NCBI GenBank assembly: GCA_017306415.1
Contig: JAFKIL010000002.1
Location: 372,001-436,000 of the forward strand
Reading direction: 5' to 3'
Length of the DNA stretch: 64,000 bases
Origin: Microbacterium sp.
GTDB lineage: Bacteria; Actinomycetota; Actinomycetes; Actinomycetales; Microbacteriaceae
Shown here: in pieces, positions 42,001-50,178 of the stretch
Position numbering within the stretch: the stretch's first letter is position 1
Layout: every line of letters begins with the position of its first letter
Notes under the pieces: generated by a model
The model's database searches: none
The model's input: the letters and a program-made list of their open reading frames with translations, nothing else
Told to the model about the DNA's origin: nothing
Made by a program: the position numbers and the translations under genes

Positions 42001-42363
42001 GCGCTCGGGATCACCGGTCACGGCGGGTTCATCTCCCAGCCGTTGGCGATCGTCGTGATCGGCGGGCTCCTCTCGTCGACGCTGCTGACGCTCGTCGTGC
42101 TGCCGACGCTGTACAACCTCGTCGAGGGCGCCAAGGAACGCCGCGCTGCGCGACGCGGCGGCGGATCGGACGGCCCGGCCGGTCGCGGCGAGGAGCCCGA
42201 CGGCCCCCAGGGCGAGCCCGGTCCTGCGGTTGCGGCGCCGGTGTCGAGCCCCGTGGGGTCAGCGGTGTCCGGCCCCGGCGGGGCATCGCCGGCGTCCGGC
42301 CCCGGGTCGCTGCCGTCGCTCTCCCCGGTCCAGCAGACCCGCCGCACCCGCCGCGACACGTAG
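39082..42363 (+). CDS. RND superfamily efflux transporter (AcrB/SwrC-like)
   Basis: Large exporter of 1093 residues with the two-repeat RND plan: helix 1 at residues 10-30, porter domain, helices 2-6 from about residue 340 (GLLFAVIIILIFLMSVRSTL), second porter domain, then helices 8-12. The proton-relay aspartate pair is visible in AIGRVVDDSIVVIENIKRH. The C-terminus carries a Pro/Gly/Ser-rich cytoplasmic tail. The closest type is the Gram-positive SwrC/YerP group, which works without an outer-membrane channel. GTG at 39082. Substrates unknown; no partner adaptor gene is adjacent. Confidence 0.93.
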   Translation: MSNLAVLSLKNRALIALVTIVAAVFGGLALVSLKQELIPSIEFPQLVVVSSYPGASPEVVANDVSGPIETAIQGVPGLESTSATSTTNSSIVQASFTYGTDLSTAEQKISLAINRIKSTLPTGVDPNVISASIDDFPVIQLAVTGFSDESKIQALLESTIVPDLQDISGVNAAQVVGGRGERVTITPDAAKLAASGFTQQAIKDALQQNGVLFPGGAITEGDQTLTVQTGAKLDAVGQIAKLPLVPASPAQAAGGAKTIGDVAQVVEERDPVTTISRVDGKPALTVAVTKLPAANTVDVSKAVRAALPDLEKKLDGATFTVVFDQAPYIQQSIDSLAQEGLLGLLFAVIIILIFLMSVRSTLVTAISIPTSVLITFIGIQAFGYSLNILTLGALTIAIGRVVDDSIVVIENIKRHYVGDADKLASIVRAVREVATAVSASTITTVAVFLPIAFVGDVTGELFRPFALTVTIAMAASLLVALTIVPVLAYWFLRPGKPVLDAQGRHIDPESPEAPPSRLQRAYLPILRWTLRHSAITLIIAVVVLGGTIAVAPFMKTNFLGDSGQNTFTMTQSIGAAPSLDAENAAAKKVEAALKDVHGIQTVQTSIGSSGSALRDAFSGGGSGITYSITTDADADQVQVRNDVEKVVTGLSDVGTITIAASGGGFGSSDIEIDVTAPAQSTLQTATDTVVAALKGKKGIGQVSSNLSASLPYIAVTVDREKAAALGLSEVAVGALVSNTMQPQSIGAVEVDDSNLTVYLAAPDAPTTIADLQALSIPSATGPVRLDEVATVAQSKGPTSITTDRGKRTAAVTVTPSTDNLTAASASVTAALKKADLPESADATVGGVLSQQSDAFSQLGLALLAAILIVYIVMVATFKSLRQPLLLLVSVPFSATGAILLQIATGVPLGVASLIGVLMLIGIVVTNAIVLVDLVNQYRTKGLSAHDATLAGGSRRLRPILMTALATIFALTPMALGITGHGGFISQPLAIVVIGGLLSSTLLTLVVLPTLYNLVEGAKERRAARRGGGSDGPAGRGEEPDGPQGEPGPAVAAPVSSPVGSAVSGPGGASPASGPGSLPSLSPVQQTRRTRRDT

Positions 42364-42582
42364 GCGCTTTCGGCCGGGATCGCGAACGCACGTCGAGCGC
42401 CATCCAGGTTTCGGAATCGAGGACTCCGTTCTGCCCCGCCCACGCCTGGCCGCCGCCCGCGCGCGCCCCGCGGCAAGCCCGGTGTGGCGGCCGGTGAGGG
42501 GACGGCGCGAACGGTGTGAACAGCGCTCTTCGAACCTGTGGATAAGTCGAAGCTATGTTCGATACTCGGATAGAGTTGGAGG

Positions 42583-43935
42583 ATGCCGCAGCCACCCGTA
42601 ATCGCACCGACCGACCTCTCGGTGGTCGATGCGATCGTGGCGGACGCCGTCGAGTTGCGCCGGTCGGTGGCGGCGTTGCAGGCTCAGGAGGCGAGGCTGT
42701 TGGCGTCGGCTCTCACGACCGTGCGGGCTGCGTCTGTGGGCCGGCCGGGTTCGGTGGAGGCGGAGTTGCCGGTGCGGTCGCTTGCGGCGGAGTTGGGTGC
42801 GGCGCTGCGGGTCAGTGACCGGTCGGTGCAGCGGCAGCTGGGGGAGGCGGTCACGCTGACCGAGCGGTTCCCTGCAACGTTCGCGGCGTTGGCTGCGGGG
42901 CGGATCTCCCGCGCCCATGTCACGGTGATCATGGACGCGGGCGCCCACCTGACTGATCCTGAGGCGCGCGCGGTGTTCGAGGCGGCGGTGCTGCCGTATG
43001 CGGAGGCGGAGTCCGCGACCCGGCTGAAGCCGGTGGCGCGGCTGCGGGCGGAGAAGGTGGTGCCGTCGTCGCTGCAGGAACGCCACGACCGTGCCCGCGC
43101 CCGCCGCGGGGTGAGGGTGAACGACCTGGACGACGGGATGAGTGAGCTCATCGCCGTCCTCCCGGCGGTGCTCGCTCACGGGTGTCATGACCGGCTCACC
43201 CGGATGGCGCACGAGGTGAGGGCCGCCGAACGCGACGGGCAGGCCGACGCCGCACCCCTCACCGGGGCCGGAACCGCTCCGACCGGTGAGGCCGCTGCTC
43301 CTAACGGTGAGACTGCTCGGGCTGCGCGGTCGATGGATGAGCTGCGTGCCGACATCCTCGCCGACCTCCTCCTCACCGGCACCCCGGACGCGCACGACGG
43401 ACCCACCGGACTCGCCGCGATCCACGCGACCGTCGAGGTGACCATCCCCGTGCTCACCCTGCTCGGCAACGACGCCGGACCGGTCGACCTCACCGGGTGC
43501 GGGCCGATCGACCCCGACACCGCCCGCCGCCTCGCCGGCCACGCCCCCGGCTGGGACCGCGTGCTCACCCACCCCGTATCCGGCGCCGTGCTCGCCGTGG
43601 ACAGGTACCGGCCCAGCGAACAGATCCGCCGCGCACTCCGCGTGCGGGACAAGCACTGCCGCTTCCCCGGCTGCCGGCAACCCACCTGGCGATGCGACAT
43701 CGACCACACCCACGACGCCGCCCGAGGCGGCGAGACCCGCACCTGCAACCTCGCCCACCTCTGCCGCAGGCACCACATCCTCAAACACCACACCGCCTGG
43801 CGTGTTAAGCAACTCGCTGACGGCGTCCTCGAATGGACCAGCCCCACCGGACGCATCTACCACGACGTTCCTGCTTCATCCGTCGCCTTCGCGCCCTCCG
43901 CCGACCCACCCGGCGGAGATCCGCCGCCGTTCTAG
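42583..43935 (+). CDS. DUF222/HNH endonuclease-domain protein (13E12-like repeat family)
   Basis: A protein of 450 residues: an N-terminal DUF222 helical domain (to about residue 300) and a C-terminal HNH motif with zinc cysteines ([20 protein letters not shown], then [15 protein letters not shown]). These genes exist in many copies in Microbacteriaceae and mycobacteria and behave like dispersed family members; cutting activity has not been generally shown. ATG 42583 has GGAGG just upstream (42577-42581). The upstream 219-base gap contains the AT-richer GATAAGTCGAAGCTATGTTC stretch, which probably holds its promoter. A short tandem repeat follows the stop. Confidence 0.9.
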   Translation: MPQPPVIAPTDLSVVDAIVADAVELRRSVAALQAQEARLLASALTTVRAASVGRPGSVEAELPVRSLAAELGAALRVSDRSVQRQLGEAVTLTERFPATFAALAAGRISRAHVTVIMDAGAHLTDPEARAVFEAAVLPYAEAESATRLKPVARLRAEKVVPSSLQERHDRARARRGVRVNDLDDGMSELIAVLPAVLAHGCHDRLTRMAHEVRAAERDGQADAAPLTGAGTAPTGEAAAPNGETARAARSMDELRADILADLLLTGTPDAHDGPTGLAAIHATVEVTIPVLTLLGNDAGPVDLTGCGPIDPDTARRLAGHAPGWDRVLTHPVSGAVLAVDRYRPSEQIRRALRVRDKHCRFPGCRQPTWRCDIDHTHDAARGGETRTCNLAHLCRRHHILKHHTAWRVKQLADGVLEWTSPTGRIYHDVPASSVAFAPSADPPGGDPPPF

Positions 43936-43944
43936 GTTCCCGCT

Positions 43945-44005
43945 CTCCCGCGAGAACCCGCTCCCGCGAGAACCGCTCCCGCGAGAACCCCATCCCGCGA
44001 GAACC
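43945..44005. repeat. Tandem array of a 14-base repeat (4 copies)
   Basis: CTCCCGCGAGAACC occurs at 43945-43958, 43961-43974 and 43976-43989, and with one change (ATCCCGCGAGAACC) at 43992-44005; spacing is 15-16 bases. The copies lie right after the DUF222-HNH stop in the 241-base gap before the permease gene. No gene is seen in that gap. It may have grown by slippage, or could bind a protein. Confidence 0.85.
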
Positions 44006-44176
44006 GCGCTCCCGCTCGCCGGTGCATACACGCGTGCCGGCCGCCGTGCGGCGCGTCCATCGGGCGGGCGCGGTCCAGGTCGCTGTACCGTGGTCGCCAC
44101 GTGTCCGGCAGCCTCATCGGGGGGAGGCCGGCAGCCCATCGGGGGGACGGGCCCGTCGGGGCCATGGAGGGGTGAC

Positions 44177-45880
44177 ATGACGACGCAACCGCACGATCCG
44201 GAACAGGCGCTCGAGAACGATCGGGAACTCGTCGGCGACGTGACGCTGGCGGCCCAGGACTTCTCCAACGAGGAGCAGGGCTACCACAAGACTCTCCGGC
44301 CGAGACAGATCCAGATGATCGCCATCGGCGGCGCGATCGGCACCGGCCTGTTCCTCGGCGCGGGAGGGCGACTCGCCAGCTCCGGCCCGTCGCTCATCCT
44401 GGTGTACGCCGTCTGCGGGTTCTTCGCCTTCCTCATCCTCCGCGCGCTCGGCGAGCTCGTCCTGCACCGGCCGTCGTCCGGATCCTTCGTGTCGTACGCG
44501 CGTGAGTTCTACGGCGAGAAGATGGCCTACACCGCGGGATGGCTGTACTTCCTGAACTGGGCGTTCACGTCGATCGTGGATGTCACGGCGGTCGCGCTCT
44601 ATGTGAAGTTCTGGGCGCAGTACTGGGAGCCGCTGCGGGCGGTGCCGCAGTGGTCGATCGCCCTCATCGCGCTGGTGGTCGTCCTGAGCCTCAACCTCGT
44701 GTCGGTCAAGGTGTTCGGCGAGATGGAGTTCTGGTTCGCGCTCATCAAGGTGACCGCGCTGGTCGTGTTCCTGGTCATCGGCATCGTGTTCCTGCTCTTC
44801 GTGCACCAGACCGATCTCGGGCAGACGGGATTCCCGGTGATCTTCGACAACGGCGGCCTCTTCCCGATGGGTGCCTTCGCGCCGCTCCTCGCGATCAGCG
44901 GCGTCGTCTTCGCGTACGCCGCGATCGAGCTGGTCGGGACCGCCGCAGGTGAGACCGCCGAGCCGAAGAAGATCATGCCGCGGGCCGTCAACACCGTCGT
45001 CTTCCGCATCGCGGTGTTCTACGTCGGCTCGGTGCTGCTGCTCTCGCTGCTGCTCCCCTTCACGGCGTACTCGGCGGACGAGTCGCCCTTCGTCACGTTC
45101 TTCTCGCACATCGGCTCACCGCAGGCCGGGGCCGTGTCCGCGTCGATCATGAACTTCGTGGTGCTGACGGCCGCGATGTCGAGCCTCAACGCCGGACTCT
45201 ACTCGACGGGTCGCATCCTCCGCTCGATGGCGGTGAACGGCTCGGCACCCGCGTTCACGATGCGGATGAGCCGGCACGGCGTTCCGTACGGCGGGATCCT
45301 GCTCACGGCGTGCATCACGCTGCTCGGCGTCGTGCTCAACGCGGTCGTCCCGTCGCAGGCGTTCGAGATCGTGCTCGAGGTCTCGGCGCTCGGGATCGTC
45401 GGCGGCTGGGCGACGATCATCCTGTGTCAGATGAAGCTGCACCGCATGGCTGACCGCGGGCTCCTCGAACGGCCCGCCTTCCGGCTCTTCGGAGCGCCGT
45501 TCACGGCATGGCTCACCCTGGCGTTCCTGCTGTTCGTGCTGGTGACGATGGGCTTCTCGGTCACCGGCCGCTGGGTGCTGCTGTCGCTCGTGGTGATCGT
45601 GCCGCTGCTGATCGTCGGCTGGTTCGCGTTCAGGACGCGTATTCGAGAATCCGCTCATGCTCGCGACGGTCATACCGGGACATTCCCGGTCCTCGCGGAG
45701 CGGCCGGCGATCGACCGTCCACCGGCGCTGTTCCGGCGTGGTGCAGCCGCGGAGCGGCATGTACCCGGCGCGTCGTCGTCGGACGCACCTGATGGCGTGC
45801 CGTCGACGCCCCCGTCGTCGCGTCGTGGCGCTGAGCGGGAGCCGGGGCCGGACGAGCCGCCGCGCGGGTCGGGCGGCTGA
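44177..45880 (+). CDS. Amino acid permease (AnsP/CycA-type APC family)
   Basis: Membrane importer of 567 residues with 12 helices. The N-terminal signature [19 protein letters not shown] and [20 protein letters not shown] match the amino acid transporter family, closest to L-asparagine permease Ans[18 protein letters not shown] resembles the AnsP tail. GGAGGGGTGAC precedes ATG 44177. Odd: the last 251 bases overlap the antisense DUF998 gene, and the final 60 residues (Arg/Pro/Ser/Gly-rich, after [11 protein letters not shown]) have no family counterpart, suggesting the stop has moved downstream. Confidence 0.88.
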   Translation: MTTQPHDPEQALENDRELVGDVTLAAQDFSNEEQGYHKTLRPRQIQMIAIGGAIGTGLFLGAGGRLASSGPSLILVYAVCGFFAFLILRALGELVLHRPSSGSFVSYAREFYGEKMAYTAGWLYFLNWAFTSIVDVTAVALYVKFWAQYWEPLRAVPQWSIALIALVVVLSLNLVSVKVFGEMEFWFALIKVTALVVFLVIGIVFLLFVHQTDLGQTGFPVIFDNGGLFPMGAFAPLLAISGVVFAYAAIELVGTAAGETAEPKKIMPRAVNTVVFRIAVFYVGSVLLLSLLLPFTAYSADESPFVTFFSHIGSPQAGAVSASIMNFVVLTAAMSSLNAGLYSTGRILRSMAVNGSAPAFTMRMSRHGVPYGGILLTACITLLGVVLNAVVPSQAFEIVLEVSALGIVGGWATIILCQMKLHRMADRGLLERPAFRLFGAPFTAWLTLAFLLFVLVTMGFSVTGRWVLLSLVVIVPLLIVGWFAFRTRIRESAHARDGHTGTFPVLAERPAIDRPPALFRRGAAAERHVPGASSSDAPDGVPSTPPSSRRGAEREPGPDEPPRGSGG

Positions 45881-46652
45881 CGCGGGCGCGGGTTCCGCGC
45901 GCCACCACATCGCGGCGCTCGTGGCGGAGCTGCTGCTGCTGCGGGGTCATCAGCGCCCGGCCGAGGCTGTGCGTCATGACGTGCAGCCACACGAAGATGA
46001 GGCCGAAGCCCGCCAGCTCGAACAGGGCGAGGTTGATGACACCGGTGACGAAGAGAGCGATCGCCGCGACCAGCACGGCCGCGACGATCCAGGTGGCGCG
46101 CACCAGCTGAGGCGGGATGTGGCGGCGTGCGGAGGCGGTGGTCGCGAGGATGCAGAGGAACGAGAGCATCACACCGGAGGCGGCGCGCTCATGCAGGAAC
46201 TGGTTGACGTTGACGGGCATGAGTCCCACGCCGGCCAGGTGGATGCCGGCCGAGACGACGAGGATCGTCAGCATGCCGGAGCGCTTCCGGGCTCGACGCG
46301 CACTGATGCGGCGGAGCTCGGCGGCGACGCGGAAGCCCACGATCGTGATCCCGGCGCCCGCGAGGAACAGCGTCACGTTGAAGACGTAGCCGGAGAAGTC
46401 GTCGAACGTGCCGAGAGCGCTGAACATGCTCTGCCACCAGGTCTGATCCGTGGTGGTGACGATCGACACCATGATGCCGGTGACCAGGACGGCGACCGAG
46501 AGGTGCAGCAGTCGCTTCGACGTGAACCAGCGGAACGACAGGGGCGAAACCAGCCGGGCGACCAGACCTTCGGGCACGCTGAACGTCGGCACGTGCCCGG
46601 GGAGCACGCGTCGGCCGGATACAGCGGCCTCGGGATAGGGTAGGGAGGTCAT
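45630..46652 (-). CDS. DUF998-like six-helix membrane protein
   Basis: Membrane protein of 340 residues with six hydrophobic segments between about residues 35 and 240, including [31 protein letters not shown] and [20 protein letters not shown]. The organisation resembles DUF998; function unknown. The C-terminal 90 residues are Arg/Ala/Thr-rich and overlap the convergent permease gene by 251 bases, ending [19 protein letters not shown] 46652 is preferred; the frame stays open further upstream through a structured leader. The aldose epimerase gene lies upstream on the same strand. Confidence 0.75.
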   Translation of the reverse strand: MTSLPYPEAAVSGRRVLPGHVPTFSVPEGLVARLVSPLSFRWFTSKRLLHLSVAVLVTGIMVSIVTTTDQTWWQSMFSALGTFDDFSGYVFNVTLFLAGAGITIVGFRVAAELRRISARRARKRSGMLTILVVSAGIHLAGVGLMPVNVNQFLHERAASGVMLSFLCILATTASARRHIPPQLVRATWIVAAVLVAAIALFVTGVINLALFELAGFGLIFVWLHVMTHSLGRALMTPQQQQLRHERRDVVARGTRARVSRPTRAAARPAPAPAQRHDATTGASTARHQVRPTTTRRVHAAPRLHHAGTAPVDGRSPAAPRGPGMSRYDRREHERILEYAS

Positions 46653-46745
46653 CGTCGCAGATCGGATAGGGCGCCATCCCTGCGACGAGCTCCCCTTTTC
46701 CCCGCTCGCTGCATGGCTGGCGCTGGTGGTTTCGGGACCCCAGCG
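46652..46745 (-). promoter_or_regulatory. Structured 5' leader of the DUF998 gene, alternative hairpins
   Basis: On the minus strand CTGCGACGA around the start codon can pair with TCGTCGCAG (46680-46688 against 46652-46660, 9 bp). The same upstream segment can instead pair with 46704-46717 (CGAGC/GCTCG plus GCCAT/ATGGC). The two folds exclude each other and one hides the start. A further stem CGCTGG/CCAGCG (46721-46745) lies upstream. No known riboswitch recognised. Confidence 0.45.
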
Positions 46746-46806
46746 CGACGAACTAGCCGTCATGAAGAGAGTAAGGCTTTTCACTGGGTATTTGCACGAT
46801 CTGATT

Positions 46807-47724
46807 TCACAATTGCCACTCCAGCCCCCAACCAGTCGTCCAGTTTTCACCTGAGACGAGCCATCTGAGGCCGTCGCCGGAGTTGAAGGCGTCCGCCGGA
46901 GCGGTCATCGGCTCCACGGCGACGGCGAGCGAGCGGCCCGGATACCGGTCGGTCGTGAACACCTGGACGTAGTCGAATCCGGCCCCCTGCCACAGTGTTA
47001 TCCGGCGCCCGTCGGGGGCGGAGAGACTCGTCCGCACCCGCCCATCCGCGTCCCGCGCGAGGTCGGTGTACGCGGTGTCCAGATCGAGGTCGCCGAGGCG
47101 CCGCCCCGCGCGGAGGTCGGTCGCGTCATCCACCGCCGCGCGTCCGGTCGGCAGCTTGCGCTCGTCGGTCCGGATGAAGGTCGCCCCCGGTGAGCGCAGC
47201 ACCAGATCAGAGGCGTCCGCGTCGCCGATGCACAGGTACGGATGCTGCCCGAGTGCCACCGGGGCGTCGTCGTCGCCGAGGTTCGTGATCGAGTGGGTGA
47301 CGTCCAGGCCGTCGTCATGGAGGGTGTAGCGGATCGTCACGTCCAGATGGAACGGGTATCCGGTCTGCGGGTACACGCGGGCGCCGAGCGCGGCCGCGGC
47401 ATCCGACAGCTCGACCGGCTCGAACGGGGCGAACCGCAGCAGACCGTGCGACGCGTTGCCGAGCGCCGGCTCCGAGAGCGCGAGCTGCCGCGTCTCACCC
47501 CGCTGGGTCCATCGGCCGTCGCGCACCCGGTTGGGCCACGGCACCAGCACGATGCCGGATGCCGCGGGCGTCGGCCCGCCGTGCGGATAGGGCGGTACGA
47601 CATCCACTCCGCCGACGGCGACGTGCCGGAGCGACGCGCCCACCTGTGCCACCGTGGCCGTGGCGCGGCCGGACGCGGACCTCAGCGAGAACTGCCGTCC
47701 GGTCGGGTCTTCCCTGCTGCTCAT
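46807..47724 (-). CDS. Aldose 1-epimerase family protein
   Basis: Mutarotase-fold protein of 305 residues, a member of the GalM/YihR-like group. Seen: GIVLVPWPNRVRDGRW near residue 60, the histidine in NASHGLLRFAPF, and DDAPVALGQHPYLCIGD with the second family histidine; EPMTAPADAFNSGDGL near the C-terminus contains the catalytic-type glutamate. It likely speeds conversion between sugar anomers. ATG 47724 is used; an ATG at 47733 is possible. Divergent from the helicase gene, and followed after 154 bases by the DUF998 gene. Confidence 0.88.
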   Translation of the reverse strand: MSSREDPTGRQFSLRSASGRATATVAQVGASLRHVAVGGVDVVPPYPHGGPTPAASGIVLVPWPNRVRDGRWTQRGETRQLALSEPALGNASHGLLRFAPFEPVELSDAAAALGARVYPQTGYPFHLDVTIRYTLHDDGLDVTHSITNLGDDDAPVALGQHPYLCIGDADASDLVLRSPGATFIRTDERKLPTGRAAVDDATDLRAGRRLGDLDLDTAYTDLARDADGRVRTSLSAPDGRRITLWQGAGFDYVQVFTTDRYPGRSLAVAVEPMTAPADAFNSGDGLRWLVSGENWTTGWGLEWQL

Positions 47725-47875
47725 GGCGACCATTCTGGCCGGGTCGGGATTGCGCGCGTGTTGCGGCACGGTGTCCGGAGGATGGACGGGCGTGAGGCGG
47801 CCTCCCAGGTCCATCCGGTAACGTGGTGCGGTCGGCTCTGGACACCGCGCGTTCGCGGAGGGTTTGTGAGTCCAA

Positions 47876-47990
47876 GGGGCCGATGGTGAGCACCGTTCGG
47901 TGCACATGACCATCACATGAATGGCCCCGGCCGACGGATGTCCGGGTTTGCCCGCGCGCACGCGGGCGCTGTTCTCGTGCGAGAGAACCC
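47876..47990 (+). promoter_or_regulatory. Structured 5' leader of the DEAD-box helicase gene
   Basis: Three hairpins precede the gene. The first is nested: GGGGCC/GGCCCC (47876-47881, 47923-47928), ATGGT/ACCAT, then GCACCG/CGGTGC (47890-47903). The second is GCCCGCG-CGCA-CGCGGGC (47950-47967). The third is GTTCTC with GAGAAC (47971-47988), ending 2 bases before the ribosome site AGAAGGA. A -10-like TAACGT lies at 47818-47823, implying a leader of about 170 bases. Structured leaders are usual for cold-shock RNA helicases. Confidence 0.5.
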
Positions 47991-48004
47991 AGAAGGACAC
48001 AGCC

Positions 48005-50041
48005 ATGCCCAAGAACAAGAAGCCGGCGGGCGGCCGCCCCGCGAAGAACTTCGAGCCGCGCTACGGCGCGCAGACCTCCTATCAGGACCGCAAGCGCCAG
48101 ACGGATGCGTCGGGCCAGGGTCGACCGAGCAAGCCGGGGTCGAAGAGCCCCGGGCATCGCGGCTACCGCGCCGAGACCACCGAGCCGTCGGCCAAGCGCC
48201 GCTGGACCGCGCAGGAGCGCGCCGGCCGCGACGAGGCGCGGGCCATCCGCTCCCACGCCCACGACGATGCGCCGCGCCGCCCGCGTGCGACCGACCGGGA
48301 CGACGCGCGCGGCGGCTACCGCGGCGCGGAGCCGCGCACGCGCGGCGCCGGCGACCGGGTCGGCCGCGATGACCGCCGCAGCTCCGGCGACGGACGCCCG
48401 TCGTACAGCGATCGTCCGGCGCGTTCGCAGGGAGCCGATCGTCCGGCGCGTTCGTACGACGACCGCCCGCGCCGCTCGGGCGATGACCGTCCCCGCCGTT
48501 CGGGCGATGACCGTCCGGCGCGTTCGTACGGCGACCGTCCGGCGCGTTCGTTCGATGACCGTCCTCGCCGTTCGGGCGATGACCGTCCGGCGCGTTCGTT
48601 CGATGACCGTCCTCGCCGTTCGGGCGATGACCGTCCGGCGCGTTCGTACGGCGACCGTCCGGCGCGTTCGTTCGATGACCGTCCTCGCCGTTCGGGCGAT
48701 GACCGTCCGGCCCGCTCGTACGGCGACCGTCCGCGTCGGTCGTTCGATGACCGTCCCCGCCGCGACGACCGCCCCGTGCGCAGCGAGGCCCATGAGCAGC
48801 ACGTCGACGTCGTGCACGATCGCCTCCAGGCCCAGGCCATCCAGGCGGAGGAGGTCGCGGAGACGACCTTCGCCGACCTCGGTCTCGGCGAGAACATCGT
48901 GCGGACGCTCGCCGACCTCGGCGCGGCCCTCCCCTTCCCGATCCAGGCGGCGACCATCCCGGCGATCCTCGAGGGCAAGGACGTGCTCGCTCGCGGCCGC
49001 ACCGGCTCCGGCAAGACGATCGCGTTCGGCGCCCCGCTCGTCGAGAACGTGCTGCGCAGCCAGGCCGGTCAGCGCCGAGAGTTCGGGCGCTCGCCGAAGG
49101 CGCTGATCCTCGCGCCCACGCGTGAGCTCGCCCTGCAGATCGACCGCACCATCCAGCCGATCGCCCGCAGCGTGGGCCTGTTCACCACGCAGATCTACGG
49201 CGGCGTGCCGCAGGCGCGCCAGGTCGGGGCGCTGCGCAAGGGCGTCGACATCATCATCGGGACACCCGGTCGCATCGAAGACCTCATCGAGCAGCGCAAG
49301 CTCGACCTCGCCGAGGTGCAGGTCGTCGTGCTCGACGAGGCCGACCACATGTCGGAGCTCGGGTTCCTCGAGCCGATGCAGCGGATCCTCCGCCTGGTGG
49401 CCGATGGTGCGCAGAAGCTGCTGTTCTCCGCCACGCTGGACCGCGAGGTCGCGTCGCTCGTCGACGAGTTCCTCGTGGACCCCGCGGTGTACGAGGTCGC
49501 CGGCGAGGACCAGGAGTCCAGCACGATCGAGCACAAGGTGCTCGTCATCGACCACCGCGACAAGGCCGAGATCCTCGATTCGCTCGTGGACCGCGACGGC
49601 AAGACCCTCGTGTTCGCGCGCACGCGCGCCTACGCCGAGATGCTCGCCGAGCAGTTCGACGACAACGGCATCAACGCGGTGGCACTCCACGGCGACCTGA
49701 ACCAGGCCAAGCGCACGCGCAACCTGCAGCGTCTCACCGACGGGCGGGTGCAGGTGCTCGTGGCCACGGACGTCGCGGCCCGCGGCATCCACGTGGACGA
49801 CATCGACCTTGTCATCCAGGCCGACCCGCCGGACGAGTACAAGACGTACCTCCACCGCTCGGGCCGCACCGGTCGCGCCGGTCGTACCGGCACGGTCGTG
49901 ACGCTGGTCACGCGTCAGCGTCGTCGCAAGATGACCGAGATGCTCGACCGGGCCGAGATCGAGGCGCCGTTCATCGACGCGCGCCCCGGTGACGACGTGC
50001 TCGAGGAGCTCGCGGGTCGTCAGGTCGACCCGGTCGCCTGA
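48005..50041 (+). CDS. DEAD-box ATP-dependent RNA helicase with N-terminal DRPxRS repeats
   Basis: RNA helicase of 678 residues. Residues 1-260 are basic and disordered, with about a dozen copies of an 8-residue DRP(A/R)RS(Y/F/G)(G/D) unit at residues 136-258. The helicase core follows: Q motif TFADLGLGENIVRTL, GRTGSGKT (about residue 331), APTRELALQI, DEAD in VVLDEADHMSELGF (about 443), LFSATL, TDVAARGIHVDDIDLV and HRSGRTGRAG. ATG 48005 follows AGAAGGA (47991-47997). Unlike most DeaD proteins, the low-complexity basic part is at the N-terminus. Likely role: RNA remodelling/ribosome assembly in the cold. Confidence 0.93.
   Translation: MPKNKKPAGGRPAKNFEPRYGAQTSYQDRKRQTDASGQGRPSKPGSKSPGHRGYRAETTEPSAKRRWTAQERAGRDEARAIRSHAHDDAPRRPRATDRDDARGGYRGAEPRTRGAGDRVGRDDRRSSGDGRPSYSDRPARSQGADRPARSYDDRPRRSGDDRPRRSGDDRPARSYGDRPARSFDDRPRRSGDDRPARSFDDRPRRSGDDRPARSYGDRPARSFDDRPRRSGDDRPARSYGDRPRRSFDDRPRRDDRPVRSEAHEQHVDVVHDRLQAQAIQAEEVAETTFADLGLGENIVRTLADLGAALPFPIQAATIPAILEGKDVLARGRTGSGKTIAFGAPLVENVLRSQAGQRREFGRSPKALILAPTRELALQIDRTIQPIARSVGLFTTQIYGGVPQARQVGALRKGVDIIIGTPGRIEDLIEQRKLDLAEVQVVVLDEADHMSELGFLEPMQRILRLVADGAQKLLFSATLDREVASLVDEFLVDPAVYEVAGEDQESSTIEHKVLVIDHRDKAEILDSLVDRDGKTLVFARTRAYAEMLAEQFDDNGINAVALHGDLNQAKRTRNLQRLTDGRVQVLVATDVAARGIHVDDIDLVIQADPPDEYKTYLHRSGRTGRAGRTGTVVTLVTRQRRRKMTEMLDRAEIEAPFIDARPGDDVLEELAGRQVDPVA
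48410..48780 (+). repeat. 24-base coding tandem repeat in the helicase gene
   Basis: Units of 24 bases built on GATGACCGTCC(G/C)(G/C)CG(C/T)(C/T)GTTCG recur in frame, encoding DRPxRSxx. Copies are nearly identical in the stretch 48480-48720, suggesting recent expansion or gene-conversion. Copy number could vary between strains. Confidence 0.88.
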
Positions 50042-50062
50042 GCCGGGCGGATCCGATCGCGC

Positions 50063-50110
50063 CGAGCCGCGGCATCCCTCGCCTCCGGGCGGCGCGGATG
50101 CCGCGGCTCG
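50063..50110. terminator. Bidirectional terminator between helicase and radical SAM genes
   Basis: CGAGCCGCGGCATCC (50063-50077) pairs with 50096-50110, a perfect 15-bp stem with an 18-base loop, 22 bases after the helicase stop and 69 before the convergent gene's stop. Confidence 0.8.
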
Positions 50111-50178
50111 TCCCGTCTGTGCGCGGGTGAGGCCGTCTCGTCCAGGGCCGCTCCGCCCGGTGCCCCGCGCGGAGGGGC

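Noticed and set aside
42583-43935. Homing endonuclease or toxin assignment for the HNH protein
   Set aside because: The DUF222 plus HNH layout is a widespread actinobacterial chromosomal family; there is no intron, antitoxin or target duplication.
43945-44005. Possible CRISPR or attachment site
   Set aside because: Units are only 14 bases with 1-2 base gaps; no spacers, integrase or tRNA nearby.
46653-46850. Coding extension of the DUF998 protein to 46850
   Set aside because: The extension has no membrane or family features and overlaps the aldose epimerase stop; sequence folds into paired stems instead. Not fully excluded.
48410-48780. Possible CRISPR array from regularly spaced repeats
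   Set aside because: The repeats are in-frame 24-base coding units with no variable spacers, and no cas gene is present.
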